The notes beneath the pieces were generated by a model, which did no database searches, was not told the origin of the DNA, and saw only the letters and a list, made by a program, of their open reading frames with translations. DNA of 64,000 nt. Source: Gammaproteobacteria bacterium (GTDB taxonomy: Bacteria > Pseudomonadota > Gammaproteobacteria > Steroidobacterales > Steroidobacteraceae). Every line of letters begins with the position of its first letter. Position 1 is the first letter of the stretch. The stretch lies in NCBI GenBank assembly GCA_010027845.1, contig RGUL01000001.1, positions 100,695-164,694 of the forward strand, given 5' to 3'. Both the position numbers and the translations under genes were made by a program. Shown here piece after piece: positions 30,342 to 40,073 of this stretch.

Positions 30342-31643
30342 ATGAGCCGGGTCGCCATCATCGGCACCGGCATCGCCGGCATGACGGTCGCGCACCATCT
30401 GCATCGCGACCACGACCTGACGCTTTTCGAAGCCGCCAACTATGTCGGCGGTCACACGGCGACGGTCGACGTCGAGCACGGCGGCAAACGTTACGCCGTC
30501 GACACCGGCTTCATCGTCTTCAACGACTGGACCTATCCGAATTTCATCGCACTGCTCGACGAACTCGGCGTCGCCTGGCAGTGGTCCGACATGAGCTTTT
30601 CTTTGCGTTGCGAACGCAGCGGCCTCGAATACAACGGCACCAGCGTCAACGCACTGTTCGCGCAACGACGAAATATTTTTCGCCCGTCTTTCCTGCGCAT
30701 GATCCGCGACATCCTGCGCTTCAACGAGCGTTGCCGCGCCCTGCTCGCGGATGAACGGGGTTCTTTGACCCTCGGTGAATATTTAGGACGCGAAGGATAT
30801 TCACAAGCCTTCGTCGAACGCTACATCGTGCCGATGGGACGGGCGATCTGGTCGGCGACCGATCGCGCGATGCTCGAATTCCCGGCGCGTTTCTTCGTCG
30901 ATTTCTTCGATCGTCACGGATTTTTGAACGTCGACGATCGACCGGTGTGGCGCACCGTACGCGGTGGTTCGCGCGAATATGCGCGCAAACTGGTGGCGCC
31001 GTTCCACGATCGTATCGCGCTCTCGACACCGATCCGCCGCGTGCGGCGCGATGCGACGGGCGTGACCGTGACGACCGCACGAGGCGACGAAGCGCGTTTC
31101 GATCACGTGTTCTTCGCCTGTCATTCGGACCAGGCGCTTGCGATGCTTGATGATGCGAGCACGGCCGAACGCGAGGTGCTCGGTGCGTTTCCTTACCAAA
31201 CCAACGACGCGACGCTGCACACCGATGCGCGGCTGCTGCCGCGACGGCCACTCGCACGGGCGGCCTGGAACTATCACCTGACGGATCGTCCGCAAGAACG
31301 CGTGCCCGTCACGTACGACATGAACACACTGCAGTCGATCGATGCGCCCGTGCGATTTTTGTTGACCCTCAATCGCGAGGCTGACATCGACCCCACGACG
31401 ATCATCGATCGCTATCGCTACGACCACCCGGTGTACACGCCCGCCGCGGTTGCTGCCCAAGCCGAACGCCGACGCGTGAGTGGTGTGAATCGCAGTTACT
31501 ACTGCGGCGCCTACTGGCGCTACGGCTTTCACGAAGATGGCGTCGTGAGCGGTCTTTGGGCCTTGCAGGATTTTGCGCAGGCGACGCAGGGTGTGCCGCC
31601 GCCCGCCCCGATCCTCGCACCGACGCGTCGTTCGCGGGGCTGA
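30342..31643 (+). CDS. NAD(P)/FAD-dependent oxidoreductase (amine oxidase-like, COG2907 type)
   Basis: MSRVAIIGTGIAGMTVAHHLHRDHDLTLFEAANYVGGHTATVDVEHGGKRYAVDTGFIVFND. Confidence 0.9.
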   Translation: MSRVAIIGTGIAGMTVAHHLHRDHDLTLFEAANYVGGHTATVDVEHGGKRYAVDTGFIVFNDWTYPNFIALLDELGVAWQWSDMSFSLRCERSGLEYNGTSVNALFAQRRNIFRPSFLRMIRDILRFNERCRALLADERGSLTLGEYLGREGYSQAFVERYIVPMGRAIWSATDRAMLEFPARFFVDFFDRHGFLNVDDRPVWRTVRGGSREYARKLVAPFHDRIALSTPIRRVRRDATGVTVTTARGDEARFDHVFFACHSDQALAMLDDASTAEREVLGAFPYQTNDATLHTDARLLPRRPLARAAWNYHLTDRPQERVPVTYDMNTLQSIDAPVRFLLTLNREADIDPTTIIDRYRYDHPVYTPAAVAAQAERRRVSGVNRSYYCGAYWRYGFHEDGVVSGLWALQDFAQATQGVPPPAPILAPTRRSRG

Positions 31644-31650
31644 TCGCGAG

Positions 31651-32427
31651 ATGTTGGCCGATCGCAATAGTTGCCTCTACGTCGGCCAGATTCGACATCG
31701 GCGGCATGCCCCGCGCCGCAACGACTTTCGCTACCGCATCTACCTCAATTGCATCGACCTCGACGAACTCGACCGCATCTTCGCGCGGCGCTGGTTTTGG
31801 TCGGTGAATCGGCCGAATCTGGCATCGTTTCGCCGTAGCGATTTTCTCGGCGACCCCACGGTGCCGCTCGATCGCGCAGTGCGTGACCGCATCGAGGTGG
31901 AAACGGGTATACGACCGAGCGGACCGATCCGGCTCGTCGCACACCTGCGGCATTTCGGATACAACTTCAACCCGGTGAGTTTCTACTACGTGTACGATGC
32001 CTCCGGCAAAAATCTGGAATTCGTCGTGGCCGAGATCACTAACACCCCCTGGGACGAACGTCATGCGTACGTTCTGCCCGTCGCGAGCGCCGAGCGCGTC
32101 GGTGCGCACGTCCTGCGCTGGCAATTCGACAAACGCTTTCACGTCTCGCCGTTTTTGCCGATGGACATGCGCTATGACTGGCGCTTCTCGATACCGGGCG
32201 ATCGACTCGACGTCCACATGGAAAATCGTCGTGGCGATACGCTCGTCTTCGATGCGACGCTCACGCTGCACCGCGAGCCCTTGAGCGGCACGACGCTCGC
32301 GCGCGCACTATTAGCGTTCCCCTTGATCACGCTCAAAGTGAGCTACGCGATCTACTGGCAAGCGCTGCGTCTGCTGCTCAAGCGCACACCGTTCTTCACC
32401 CACCCCGATAAGTTGCCTGCCCCATGA
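31651..32427 (+). CDS. DUF1365 domain-containing protein
   Basis: CLYVGQIRHRRHAPRRNDFRYRIYLNCIDLDELD; HLRHFGYNFNPVSFYYVYDASGKNLEFVVAEITNTPWDERHAYVLP. Confidence 0.88.
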   Translation: MLADRNSCLYVGQIRHRRHAPRRNDFRYRIYLNCIDLDELDRIFARRWFWSVNRPNLASFRRSDFLGDPTVPLDRAVRDRIEVETGIRPSGPIRLVAHLRHFGYNFNPVSFYYVYDASGKNLEFVVAEITNTPWDERHAYVLPVASAERVGAHVLRWQFDKRFHVSPFLPMDMRYDWRFSIPGDRLDVHMENRRGDTLVFDATLTLHREPLSGTTLARALLAFPLITLKVSYAIYWQALRLLLKRTPFFTHPDKLPAP

Positions 32428-33704
32428 ACGAAGACGTGCGCAAACCTTCCATCGTTCCGGTCGAGGTCGGCTCGCGCCGCGCGTCGTGGCTCGCACGACT
32501 CGGACGCAAACTGTTGTTGTCGCAATTCGCACGATTACGCGACGGCGAACTCACGCTCATCGAACCCGACGGGCGTCGCCACATCTTTGGTCGACGCACG
32601 CCGCGCCTCGATCTCGCCGTACGGCTCGAAGTGCTCGATGCGCAGTTGTATGCCGACGCCGCTTTCGGCGGCACGGTCGGCGCCGGCGAGGCCTATATCC
32701 GCGGTCTTTGGCGCTGCGACGATCTGACCGGCATCGTGCGCATGTTCGTCGCCAACCGCGACATGATGAACGCCGTCGACGGCCGTTGGACGTTCGTCAC
32801 GCAACCCTTCCTGCAGGCCTTCCATTTTTTGAATCAAAACAGCAAGCGGGGCAGTTCGCGCAACATCGCTGCACATTACGATCTCGGCAACGCGCTCTAT
32901 CAATTAATGCTCGATCCGAGCATGGCCTATTCGTGCGCGATCTTCGCAGACGACACGACCACCCTCGAACAGGCGCAAATTGCAAAATTCGACGCGGTCT
33001 GTCGCAAGCTCGATTTGCGCGCGGGCGATCGAGTGGTCGAGATCGGCACCGGCTGGGGCGGGCTCGCGATGCACGCCGCGAGTCGCTATGGCTGTCACGT
33101 CACCACCACCACGATCTCGCGCGAACAACACGACTATGCTCGTGAAAAAATCGCGCGCGCCGGATTATCGGACCGCATCACGTTGCTGCTCGAAGATTAC
33201 CGCGACTTGCGCGGCACCTTCGACAAAGCGATGTCGATCGAAATGATAGAGGCGGTGGGCGCGAATTACCTCGACACCTACCTCGCCAAATGTTCCACGC
33301 TGCTCGCCCCCCACGGCGCGATGCTGCTACAAGCGATCACGCTTCAAGATCAATTTTACGAGCGCGCCAGCAAGTCGGTCGATTACATCCAGCGCTTCGT
33401 GTTTCCGGGAAGTTTCATTCCGAGCGTCGCGCTCATCAGCGACGCCTTGCGTCGCGTCACCGATCTCAAAGTGTTCGCGCTCGAGGACATCGGCCCGCAC
33501 TACACCCGCACCCTGCGCGAGTGGCGACAAAGATTCTTCGGCAATCTCGATGCGGTGCGCTCGCTCGGTTACCCCGAGAGTTTCGTGCGCCTGTGGGAAT
33601 ATTACCTCTGCTACTGCGAGGGCGGCTTCGCGGAGCGACAACTCGGCGACGTGCAACTGCTGCTCACGAAACCCGACTGTCGACTGCGCCCGCTCGCCAT
33701 ATGA
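32424..33704 (+). CDS. cfa: Cyclopropane-fatty-acyl-phospholipid synthase family protein
   Basis: GAGEAYIRGLWRCDDLTGIVRMF; NIAAHYDLGNALYQLMLDPSMAYSCAIFADDTTTLEQAQIAKFDAVCRKLDLRAGDRVVEIGTGWGGLAMHAA. Confidence 0.9.
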   Translation: MNEDVRKPSIVPVEVGSRRASWLARLGRKLLLSQFARLRDGELTLIEPDGRRHIFGRRTPRLDLAVRLEVLDAQLYADAAFGGTVGAGEAYIRGLWRCDDLTGIVRMFVANRDMMNAVDGRWTFVTQPFLQAFHFLNQNSKRGSSRNIAAHYDLGNALYQLMLDPSMAYSCAIFADDTTTLEQAQIAKFDAVCRKLDLRAGDRVVEIGTGWGGLAMHAASRYGCHVTTTTISREQHDYAREKIARAGLSDRITLLLEDYRDLRGTFDKAMSIEMIEAVGANYLDTYLAKCSTLLAPHGAMLLQAITLQDQFYERASKSVDYIQRFVFPGSFIPSVALISDALRRVTDLKVFALEDIGPHYTRTLREWRQRFFGNLDAVRSLGYPESFVRLWEYYLCYCEGGFAERQLGDVQLLLTKPDCRLRPLAI

Positions 33705-35119
33705 TGCCGGCGGGGCCGGCCTCGCCGCTCGCGCAACTCATCGCGCGCTTCGGCACCGACCTCATCGTCACCGAGCGGAGCGCGCTCGAGGCGGTGTCGA
33801 TCGATCAACACCGCCGTCATCGAGGTGTGCCGCTCGCGCTTGCGCTGCCGCGCACCGTCGCCGATGTCACAAGCTTGCTCGCGTTTTGCAACGCGGCACG
33901 CATCGGCGTGGTGCCCCAAGGCGGCAACACCGGCTATTGCGCAGCGGCCACACCCGACGCGTCGGGCTCGCAGCTGGTGTTGTCGCTGCGTCGCCTCAAC
34001 AAAATCCGCGACGTCGACGTCACGAACGGCTCTTTGATCGTTGAGTCCGGCTGCTTGCTTGCCGACGTCCAAAAGTCCGCGGCGGCAGCGGGGCGATTTT
34101 TCCCGTTGAGTCTCGGCTCCGAGGGCAGCTGCACGATCGGCGGCAACCTCTCGACCAACGCCGGCGGCTTGAACGTGTTGCGCTACGGCATGATGCGCGA
34201 GCTCACGCTCGGCCTCGAAGTGGTGCTCGCCGACGGCCGCGTGCTCTCGACGCTGCAAGCGCTACGCAAAGACAACACCGGCTACGACCTCAAACAATTG
34301 TTCGTCGGCGCCGAGGGAACGCTCGGCATCATCACCGCCGCCGCACTGAAGTTGTTCCCCGCGCCGCGCGCCGCGGGCACGGCGTTCGTCGCCGTACCCT
34401 CGCCCGCCGCAGCGGTCGCGCTGCTTGCGCGTTTGCGAGACGGGCTCGGTGAGCTCATCAACTCGTTCGAACTGTTGCCGAACGTCGCACTGCGATTGCT
34501 GGGTCGCCATCTACCCGCATTGCGGCAGCCGTTAACGACTGATTCACCGTGGTTCGTGCTCTGCGAAGCGTCGAGTGCCGATGCTAACGATCCGCTCACC
34601 GACAAACTCGGTCGATTGCTCGAGGCTGCCATAGACGCCGGCGAGGTCACCGATGCTGCACTCGCGCAGAACGAACGCGAGCGACGCGAATTTTGGGAAT
34701 TACGCGAGAACGTGCCCGAAGCACAGCGTCGCGCCGGCCCGAGCGTCAAACACGACGTGTCGCTGCCGATCGGACGCATCGCCGATTTCATCACCGAAGC
34801 TGGCACTTGGATCACCGCGCACGTCGAAGGTTCGGTGCTCGTTTGCTACGGACATTTGGGCGATGGCAACCTGCACTTCAACATCAGCGGTGCGAACGAG
34901 TCCGTCACGATCGACGCGCATGCCGACGTCATGAAGCGCGCCGTACACGACATGGTCGCCGCGCGCGGCGGCAGTTTTAGCGCCGAGCACGGCATCGGTC
35001 AGACGAAAGTCGGCGAACTCGCGCGTTACGCCTCGCCGCTTGAACTCGAATTGATGCGCAACGTCAAAAAAATGTTCGACCCCAACGGCATCATGAACCC
35101 CGGCAAGGTACTCGCATGA
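33701..35119 (+). CDS. FAD-binding oxidoreductase (D-2-hydroxyacid dehydrogenase/GlcD family)
   Basis: GVVPQGGNTGYCAAATPDASGSQLVLSLRRLNKIRDVD; HGIGQTKVGELARYASPLELELMRNVKKMFDPNGIMNPGKVL. Confidence 0.9.
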   Translation: MMPAGPASPLAQLIARFGTDLIVTERSALEAVSIDQHRRHRGVPLALALPRTVADVTSLLAFCNAARIGVVPQGGNTGYCAAATPDASGSQLVLSLRRLNKIRDVDVTNGSLIVESGCLLADVQKSAAAAGRFFPLSLGSEGSCTIGGNLSTNAGGLNVLRYGMMRELTLGLEVVLADGRVLSTLQALRKDNTGYDLKQLFVGAEGTLGIITAAALKLFPAPRAAGTAFVAVPSPAAAVALLARLRDGLGELINSFELLPNVALRLLGRHLPALRQPLTTDSPWFVLCEASSADANDPLTDKLGRLLEAAIDAGEVTDAALAQNERERREFWELRENVPEAQRRAGPSVKHDVSLPIGRIADFITEAGTWITAHVEGSVLVCYGHLGDGNLHFNISGANESVTIDAHADVMKRAVHDMVAARGGSFSAEHGIGQTKVGELARYASPLELELMRNVKKMFDPNGIMNPGKVLA

Positions 35120-35129
35120 CGGTTCGCGG

Positions 35130-35558
35130 ATGAGCACGCAAGCGTTGCTCGCAACTCATCGACCGCAATTGCTACACGCGATGCTGCGAGTGTGCGACCT
35201 GTCGCGCGCGCTGAATTTTTATTGCGGCGTGCTCGGCCTGCGCGAACTGCGCCGTATCGTGTTCGAAGCCGAGGGGCGCACGCTGGTGTTCCTCGGAATG
35301 CCGGACGATGTCGGCGGCGGTCCCGGCGGCATGCAGATCGAACTTTGGCAGGAGAGCGACGGCGTGGCGATCGCGCATCCGCCGCGCGCGGGGCATGTCG
35401 GCATCGGCGTCCGCGATATCGCCGGCTGCGTCGCCACCTTGGCCGCCGCCGGCGTCGAAATTCTCAAACATCCGGCGCCGGTGCGACCCGGTGGCCGAGT
35501 GATCGCGATGATTCGCGACCCGGACGGACACGAAATCGAGTTGCTCGCGAGCGATTGA
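35130..35558 (+). CDS. VOC family protein / lactoylglutathione lyase-like
   Basis: LLHAMLRVCDLSRALNFYCGVLGLRELRRIVFEAEGRTLVFLGMPD; GHVGIGVRDIAGCVATLAAAGVEI; RDPDGHEIELL. Confidence 0.85.
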   Translation: MSTQALLATHRPQLLHAMLRVCDLSRALNFYCGVLGLRELRRIVFEAEGRTLVFLGMPDDVGGGPGGMQIELWQESDGVAIAHPPRAGHVGIGVRDIAGCVATLAAAGVEILKHPAPVRPGGRVIAMIRDPDGHEIELLASD

Positions 35559-35602
35559 CGGCGCGGTTATCATCTTCCGTCACTATCGCGACGGACGACC
35601 CG

Positions 35603-36907
35603 ATGAACGACGAATCTTGGCCGCGCCCCGCGGTCGCCTGGTACACCGTGATCGTGCTGATGGTCGCGTACATCCTCTCCTTCATCGATCGAGTGGTGAT
35701 CGGGTTGCTCGTCGGCCCGATCCGCGCCGACCTCGGCATCAGCGAAACACAAATGAGCCTGCTCTACGGTTTCGTTTTCGCACTGTTCTACACCGGCCTC
35801 GGCGTACCGATCGCCTGGGCGATCGATCGTTACAATCGTCGCGACATCGTCGCGGTCGGCATCGCAGCCTGGAGCGCGATGACCGCGCTTTGCGGCGTGG
35901 CGCGCGGGTTCACCGAATTGGCGCTTGCACGCATCGGCGTCGCAGTCGGAGAGTCTGTGCTGTCTCCGGCGATGTACTCCATGGCCGGCGATAATTTTCC
36001 GGAGAAAAAACTCGGTCGTGCGTTGTCGGTATTTTTGATCGGTCTGCCGCTCGGTGTCGGGCTCGCGCTGGTGATCGGCGGCCTCGTGATCAAATTCGTC
36101 GCGACCGCCCCGCAGTACGATCTGCCGCTGCTCGGCACGGTGCGCGCCTGGCAGCTGACGTTTTTGGTGGTCGGCCTGCCGGGATTGTTGCTCGCGCTGT
36201 GGGTGCTGACGATTCCCGAGCCCGCGCGCCGTCAAAAACCGGGCGCTGCCACGCACGCCTCGATCGCCGAGACCTTCGCTTATTTGCGCGCTCGTTGGCG
36301 TGCCTACGTTTCTTTGATCATCGGCTTCGCCGTGCTCGGGATGGTGATGAACGTGTTCCAAATCTACGGCGTGCAATACTTCATCCGCAAACTCGGTTTG
36401 ACCATTCCGCAAGCGGGCTTGCGCATCGGAGCCGCGATCGCCATCTGCGGCACGATCGGCGTGTTGGTCGGCGGTTGGCTGACTGACCGCTGGCGTGCGG
36501 CCGGCGCAGTCGATGCCGCCATGCGTGTCGGGCGCACGGCCGCGATCGCGTTGATCCCTTTCGCCACCGGCTGCACCTTATTCGGCGACCTCGATCTGTC
36601 GACGCTGTTCTTGATGCCGATCGGTTTCTTCACCGCATTCGCGTTCGGCGCAGGTGCTGCGGGAGTGGTCGTGCTCACACCGCCCGCGATGCGCGCGCAA
36701 GCCTCCGCGATCTACATGTTGTGCTTGAATCTCGTCGGCATCGGACTCGCGCCGTGGCTGACGGCGGCCATCACGCAGTACGGCTTCCAAGACGATCTCG
36801 CCGTCGGCAAGAGTTGCGCAATTGTCGCCGGTGGTGCGGCGGTGCTCGCCGCGCTGCTCTTCACCTGGGGTCTGCCGCATATGCGCAAGGAACTCACGCC
36901 TGCATGA
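35603..36907 (+). CDS. MFS transporter (spinster-like), paralog of 7193..8539
   Basis: MNDESWPRPAVAWYTVIVLMVAYILSFIDRVVIGLLVGPIRADLGISETQMSLLYGFVFALFYT. Confidence 0.88.
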   Translation: MNDESWPRPAVAWYTVIVLMVAYILSFIDRVVIGLLVGPIRADLGISETQMSLLYGFVFALFYTGLGVPIAWAIDRYNRRDIVAVGIAAWSAMTALCGVARGFTELALARIGVAVGESVLSPAMYSMAGDNFPEKKLGRALSVFLIGLPLGVGLALVIGGLVIKFVATAPQYDLPLLGTVRAWQLTFLVVGLPGLLLALWVLTIPEPARRQKPGAATHASIAETFAYLRARWRAYVSLIIGFAVLGMVMNVFQIYGVQYFIRKLGLTIPQAGLRIGAAIAICGTIGVLVGGWLTDRWRAAGAVDAAMRVGRTAAIALIPFATGCTLFGDLDLSTLFLMPIGFFTAFAFGAGAAGVVVLTPPAMRAQASAIYMLCLNLVGIGLAPWLTAAITQYGFQDDLAVGKSCAIVAGGAAVLAALLFTWGLPHMRKELTPA

Positions 36908-38598
36908 GCATAAACCCGCAACTTCGCATCCTCGCACTCGCGCTCGTCTGCTTCGGGCTCGCGGTCACGGCGCCCCACGCGCAGGCGCGTCAATGGCTAC
37001 CGAAAGTCGATGCCCGCGCCGTTCGGCTCGCGCCGATACGGCCGACCGATCTGCCGTCCGATGCGGAACTACAAAAGTCGGGCGCCATCATCGGCGAGAT
37101 CAAAATTCGCGCTAATCCGATCTTCGACACGAGCCGCCCCGAGGAAGACGCCGAACTCTTCCGACTCGCGAACAAACTGCACATCCGCACCAAGCAAGAC
37201 ACCATCGCGACCCAGTTGTTGTTCGCGCCGGGCGATCGCTACGACCCGCGGCTACTCGAAGAAACCGCGCGTTTGCTGCGCGATACACGATATCTGCAAG
37301 AAGCCTACGTCACCCCGGTGGCGTTTCGCGACGGACGCGTCGACGTCGAAGTCGTCACCTACGACGTGTGGACTTTGAACCCCGGCGTATCGTTCGGTCG
37401 CAAAGGGGGACGCAACACCTCCGGCTTCGAGATCGAGGAACTCAATCTTTTGGGCACGGGCTCGCGGTTGTCGGCGACTCGCCGCAGCGACATCGATCGC
37501 ACCTCGACGACCTTCATCTACGACGATCGACAACTGGCCGGAACGTGGTGGGCGTTCGGCGTTCGATATTCGGACAACAGCGACGGTCGCACCGAGGGAC
37601 TCAATCTCGACCACGATTTCTTTGCCCTCGATGCGCGCTGGGCCGCTGGACTGCAGTGGCTCGACGACGATCGCGTCGATCCGCGCTACGACCTCGGCGT
37701 GCAAAACGGTGAATACCGACACCGTAGCCGTTTCACGAATATCTACGGCGGGTGGAGCTCCGGTCTCGAGAACGGCTCGGTGCTGCGTTGGCGGGCGGGA
37801 TACACCTACGACGATCGTCGTTTCGAGCGTGTGCTCGGCAGCCCGTACCGTACCGTCGTTCCGCCGAATCGCAAGCTCGCCTACCCTTGGGTGTCGGCCG
37901 AATGGTTGCAAGACGACTTTCGCGTGCTGCGCAATCGCGATCAAATCGAACGCACCGAAGATTTTCGATACGGCTGGCGCGTGACGGGTCTGCTCGGTCG
38001 CGCGAGTCGCGGTCTCGGCGCCGATCGCGATGCTTGGATCTTCACCGCCGGCGCATCGCGCGGCGTCGACCTCGACGCGCTCGGAAGCTTGCTGTTCGAC
38101 TCGACGCTACAAGGTCGCTACGAACGTGGCGACTTCGCCAACACCGTGCTCACCGTCGCCGGTCGCTACTACCTTCGTCAGTCCGAACGACGCTTGCTAT
38201 ACGCCTCTTTGAACGCCGATATCGGCCATGCGCTCGATGCCGATCGACAGATGACCTTGGGCGGCGATACGGGTTTGCGCGGCTACCCGCTGCGCTACCA
38301 AGGCGGTCAAGGACGGTGGTTGTTCACGCTCGAACAGCGCGCCTTCACGAATTGGTATCCGTTTCGACTCGTGAACGTCGGCGCGGCGGCGTTCGTGGAC
38401 GTCGGTCGCAGTTTCGGCAAGAACCCCTTCGGCACGCCCTCGCGCGGCATCCTCACCGATGTCGGCGTCGGTCTGCGTCTCGGCAATAATCGCTCGGCGC
38501 TCGGCAACGTATTGCACATCGATCTCGCCATGCCGCTACAACGCGAGCGCTCGATCAAGGCGTTGCAATTCGTGATCGAAACCAAACGAAGTTTTTGA
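36904..38598 (+). CDS. POTRA/Omp85-type outer membrane protein (BamA/TamA superfamily-like)
   Basis: Signal peptide; IIGEIKIRANPIFDTSRPEEDAELFRLANKLHIRTKQDTIATQLLFAPGDRYDPRLLEETARLLRDTRYLQEA; C-terminal GGDTGLRGYPLRYQGGQGRWLFTLEQR...FVDVG. Confidence 0.82.
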   Translation: MSINPQLRILALALVCFGLAVTAPHAQARQWLPKVDARAVRLAPIRPTDLPSDAELQKSGAIIGEIKIRANPIFDTSRPEEDAELFRLANKLHIRTKQDTIATQLLFAPGDRYDPRLLEETARLLRDTRYLQEAYVTPVAFRDGRVDVEVVTYDVWTLNPGVSFGRKGGRNTSGFEIEELNLLGTGSRLSATRRSDIDRTSTTFIYDDRQLAGTWWAFGVRYSDNSDGRTEGLNLDHDFFALDARWAAGLQWLDDDRVDPRYDLGVQNGEYRHRSRFTNIYGGWSSGLENGSVLRWRAGYTYDDRRFERVLGSPYRTVVPPNRKLAYPWVSAEWLQDDFRVLRNRDQIERTEDFRYGWRVTGLLGRASRGLGADRDAWIFTAGASRGVDLDALGSLLFDSTLQGRYERGDFANTVLTVAGRYYLRQSERRLLYASLNADIGHALDADRQMTLGGDTGLRGYPLRYQGGQGRWLFTLEQRAFTNWYPFRLVNVGAAAFVDVGRSFGKNPFGTPSRGILTDVGVGLRLGNNRSALGNVLHIDLAMPLQRERSIKALQFVIETKRSF

Positions 38599-38626
38599 AC
38601 GAACGACAACGGAGCGTGTGACGACC

Positions 38627-39652
38627 ATGAAAAATCCCGCCTGCGTCGGTGGCTTGCTGGAAGTGTGTGTCGGTGTGCCCGATCTCGTCACGGCCATCGC
38701 CGATTTCCAAGCCTATGGTTGTCGTGTCGGCACGATCGGCGAACTCGATGCGCGTGCGGCTCGCGCACTCTACGGCGTCGATTCGGCACTGCGGTCGGTA
38801 CGCCTCGCGCATCTCGATACCGATCACGGACACGTGCGCTTGATGCAATGGGAGCGCCCAGTGAACGAAGGACTGGGCATCGGCAACAACCTGCGCTGCA
38901 TCGGTTCTCGTTGGGGCGTGCGCGTCACCTCGAGTTGCTACAACATCGTCAACCACGCCGAGCGTGCGCGCCAAGCGGGCGCCCCGCTGCACATGATCGA
39001 ACCGCAGCTCGCGGTCATCGGCGAAGTGAGCGGCACGCGCGCCGCACACGCGTTTCGCGACCCGGTAGTCGGCGTGCGCGAAATGGTGCTGCTACAACCG
39101 CATTACCGCCAAGTGTTCTTCGAGCGCTTCAACTACGAGAGCCCGAATTACGGCCGCATCGATCGTCATGCGCTACTACGCACCAGTCAGCACACGCATT
39201 TCGGCTTGATGATCGCCGACGACGATCCGCACGTGCTCGATTTTTACGACGAGGTGCTCGGCTTGCAACGGTGGATGGACGAGCGCACACCGTACGAAAA
39301 CGCCACCGGCTCGCGCTCGATTTTCGGTCTGGAACCGGGCGAAGGCTTTCATATGGTCGACTTCGACGATCCGCGTTCGGGTCGCTCGCTCGCCGATCGG
39401 CGCTCGGGAAAATTGAAGTGCGTGCGCTTCGCGAAATCGGCGCGCATCGAAGACCTTCTCCATCGCTCGCGCGCGGGCAGTCTCGGTTACGGCACCTACT
39501 GCTGGCGCGTCACCGACATCGAAGCCATGCGGGCGCGAGTCGCCAGTGCCGGGGCAAAGAACGTCTCGGATGTGCTCGAAGACGAGTTCGCGCGACGCGC
39601 CTTCACCTTCGACGCACCGGACGGCTATCAGTGGATGCTGATCGCGGCCTGA
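38627..39652 (+). CDS. VOC family (extradiol dioxygenase-like) protein
   Basis: GLLEVCVGVPDLVTAIADFQAYG...HTHFGLMIADDDPHVLDFYDEVLGLQRWMDE; ends AFTFDAPDGYQWMLIAA. Confidence 0.75.
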   Translation: MKNPACVGGLLEVCVGVPDLVTAIADFQAYGCRVGTIGELDARAARALYGVDSALRSVRLAHLDTDHGHVRLMQWERPVNEGLGIGNNLRCIGSRWGVRVTSSCYNIVNHAERARQAGAPLHMIEPQLAVIGEVSGTRAAHAFRDPVVGVREMVLLQPHYRQVFFERFNYESPNYGRIDRHALLRTSQHTHFGLMIADDDPHVLDFYDEVLGLQRWMDERTPYENATGSRSIFGLEPGEGFHMVDFDDPRSGRSLADRRSGKLKCVRFAKSARIEDLLHRSRAGSLGYGTYCWRVTDIEAMRARVASAGAKNVSDVLEDEFARRAFTFDAPDGYQWMLIAA

Positions 39653-39657
39653 TCTCG

Positions 39658-40044
39658 TCAGCGCTTCGCGCTTTCCTTCTCGATATATTTGATCAACGCC
39701 GCGCGATCTTCGGCGGCGGGCACACCGGCAAACGCCATCGCATTACCCGGCACCACGGCGCTCGGCTTTTCGATCCAACGCTCGAGCGTCGCTTTGTCGA
39801 ACACGATGTTCGCCTTGGCGAGCGCGGGCGAGTAAGCGAAGTCATCGACGCTCGCCGATTTACGGCCGATGATGCCGTAAAGATTCGGACCGACTTTGGC
39901 TGCGGCATCGGGTTGTAAGTCGTGACAAGCACGGCACTGTATGAACAACAACTTGCCGCGCTTCAGATCGGCGGCATCGTCCGCGCGGGCGAGCGAGGCT
40001 ACGACTGCGAGCCCCAAGGCCGCCACCCGAAAAAACTTCGACAT
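39658..40044 (-). CDS. Class I cytochrome c, exported
   Basis: MSKFFRVAALGLAVVASLARADDAADLKRGKLLFIQCRACHDLQPDAAAKVGPNLYGIIGRKSASVDDFAYSPAL...MAFAGV. Confidence 0.92.
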   Translation of the reverse strand: MSKFFRVAALGLAVVASLARADDAADLKRGKLLFIQCRACHDLQPDAAAKVGPNLYGIIGRKSASVDDFAYSPALAKANIVFDKATLERWIEKPSAVVPGNAMAFAGVPAAEDRAALIKYIEKESAKR

Positions 40045-40073
40045 AAGCACCCCCTTCGAAACGTCGATCAAAA

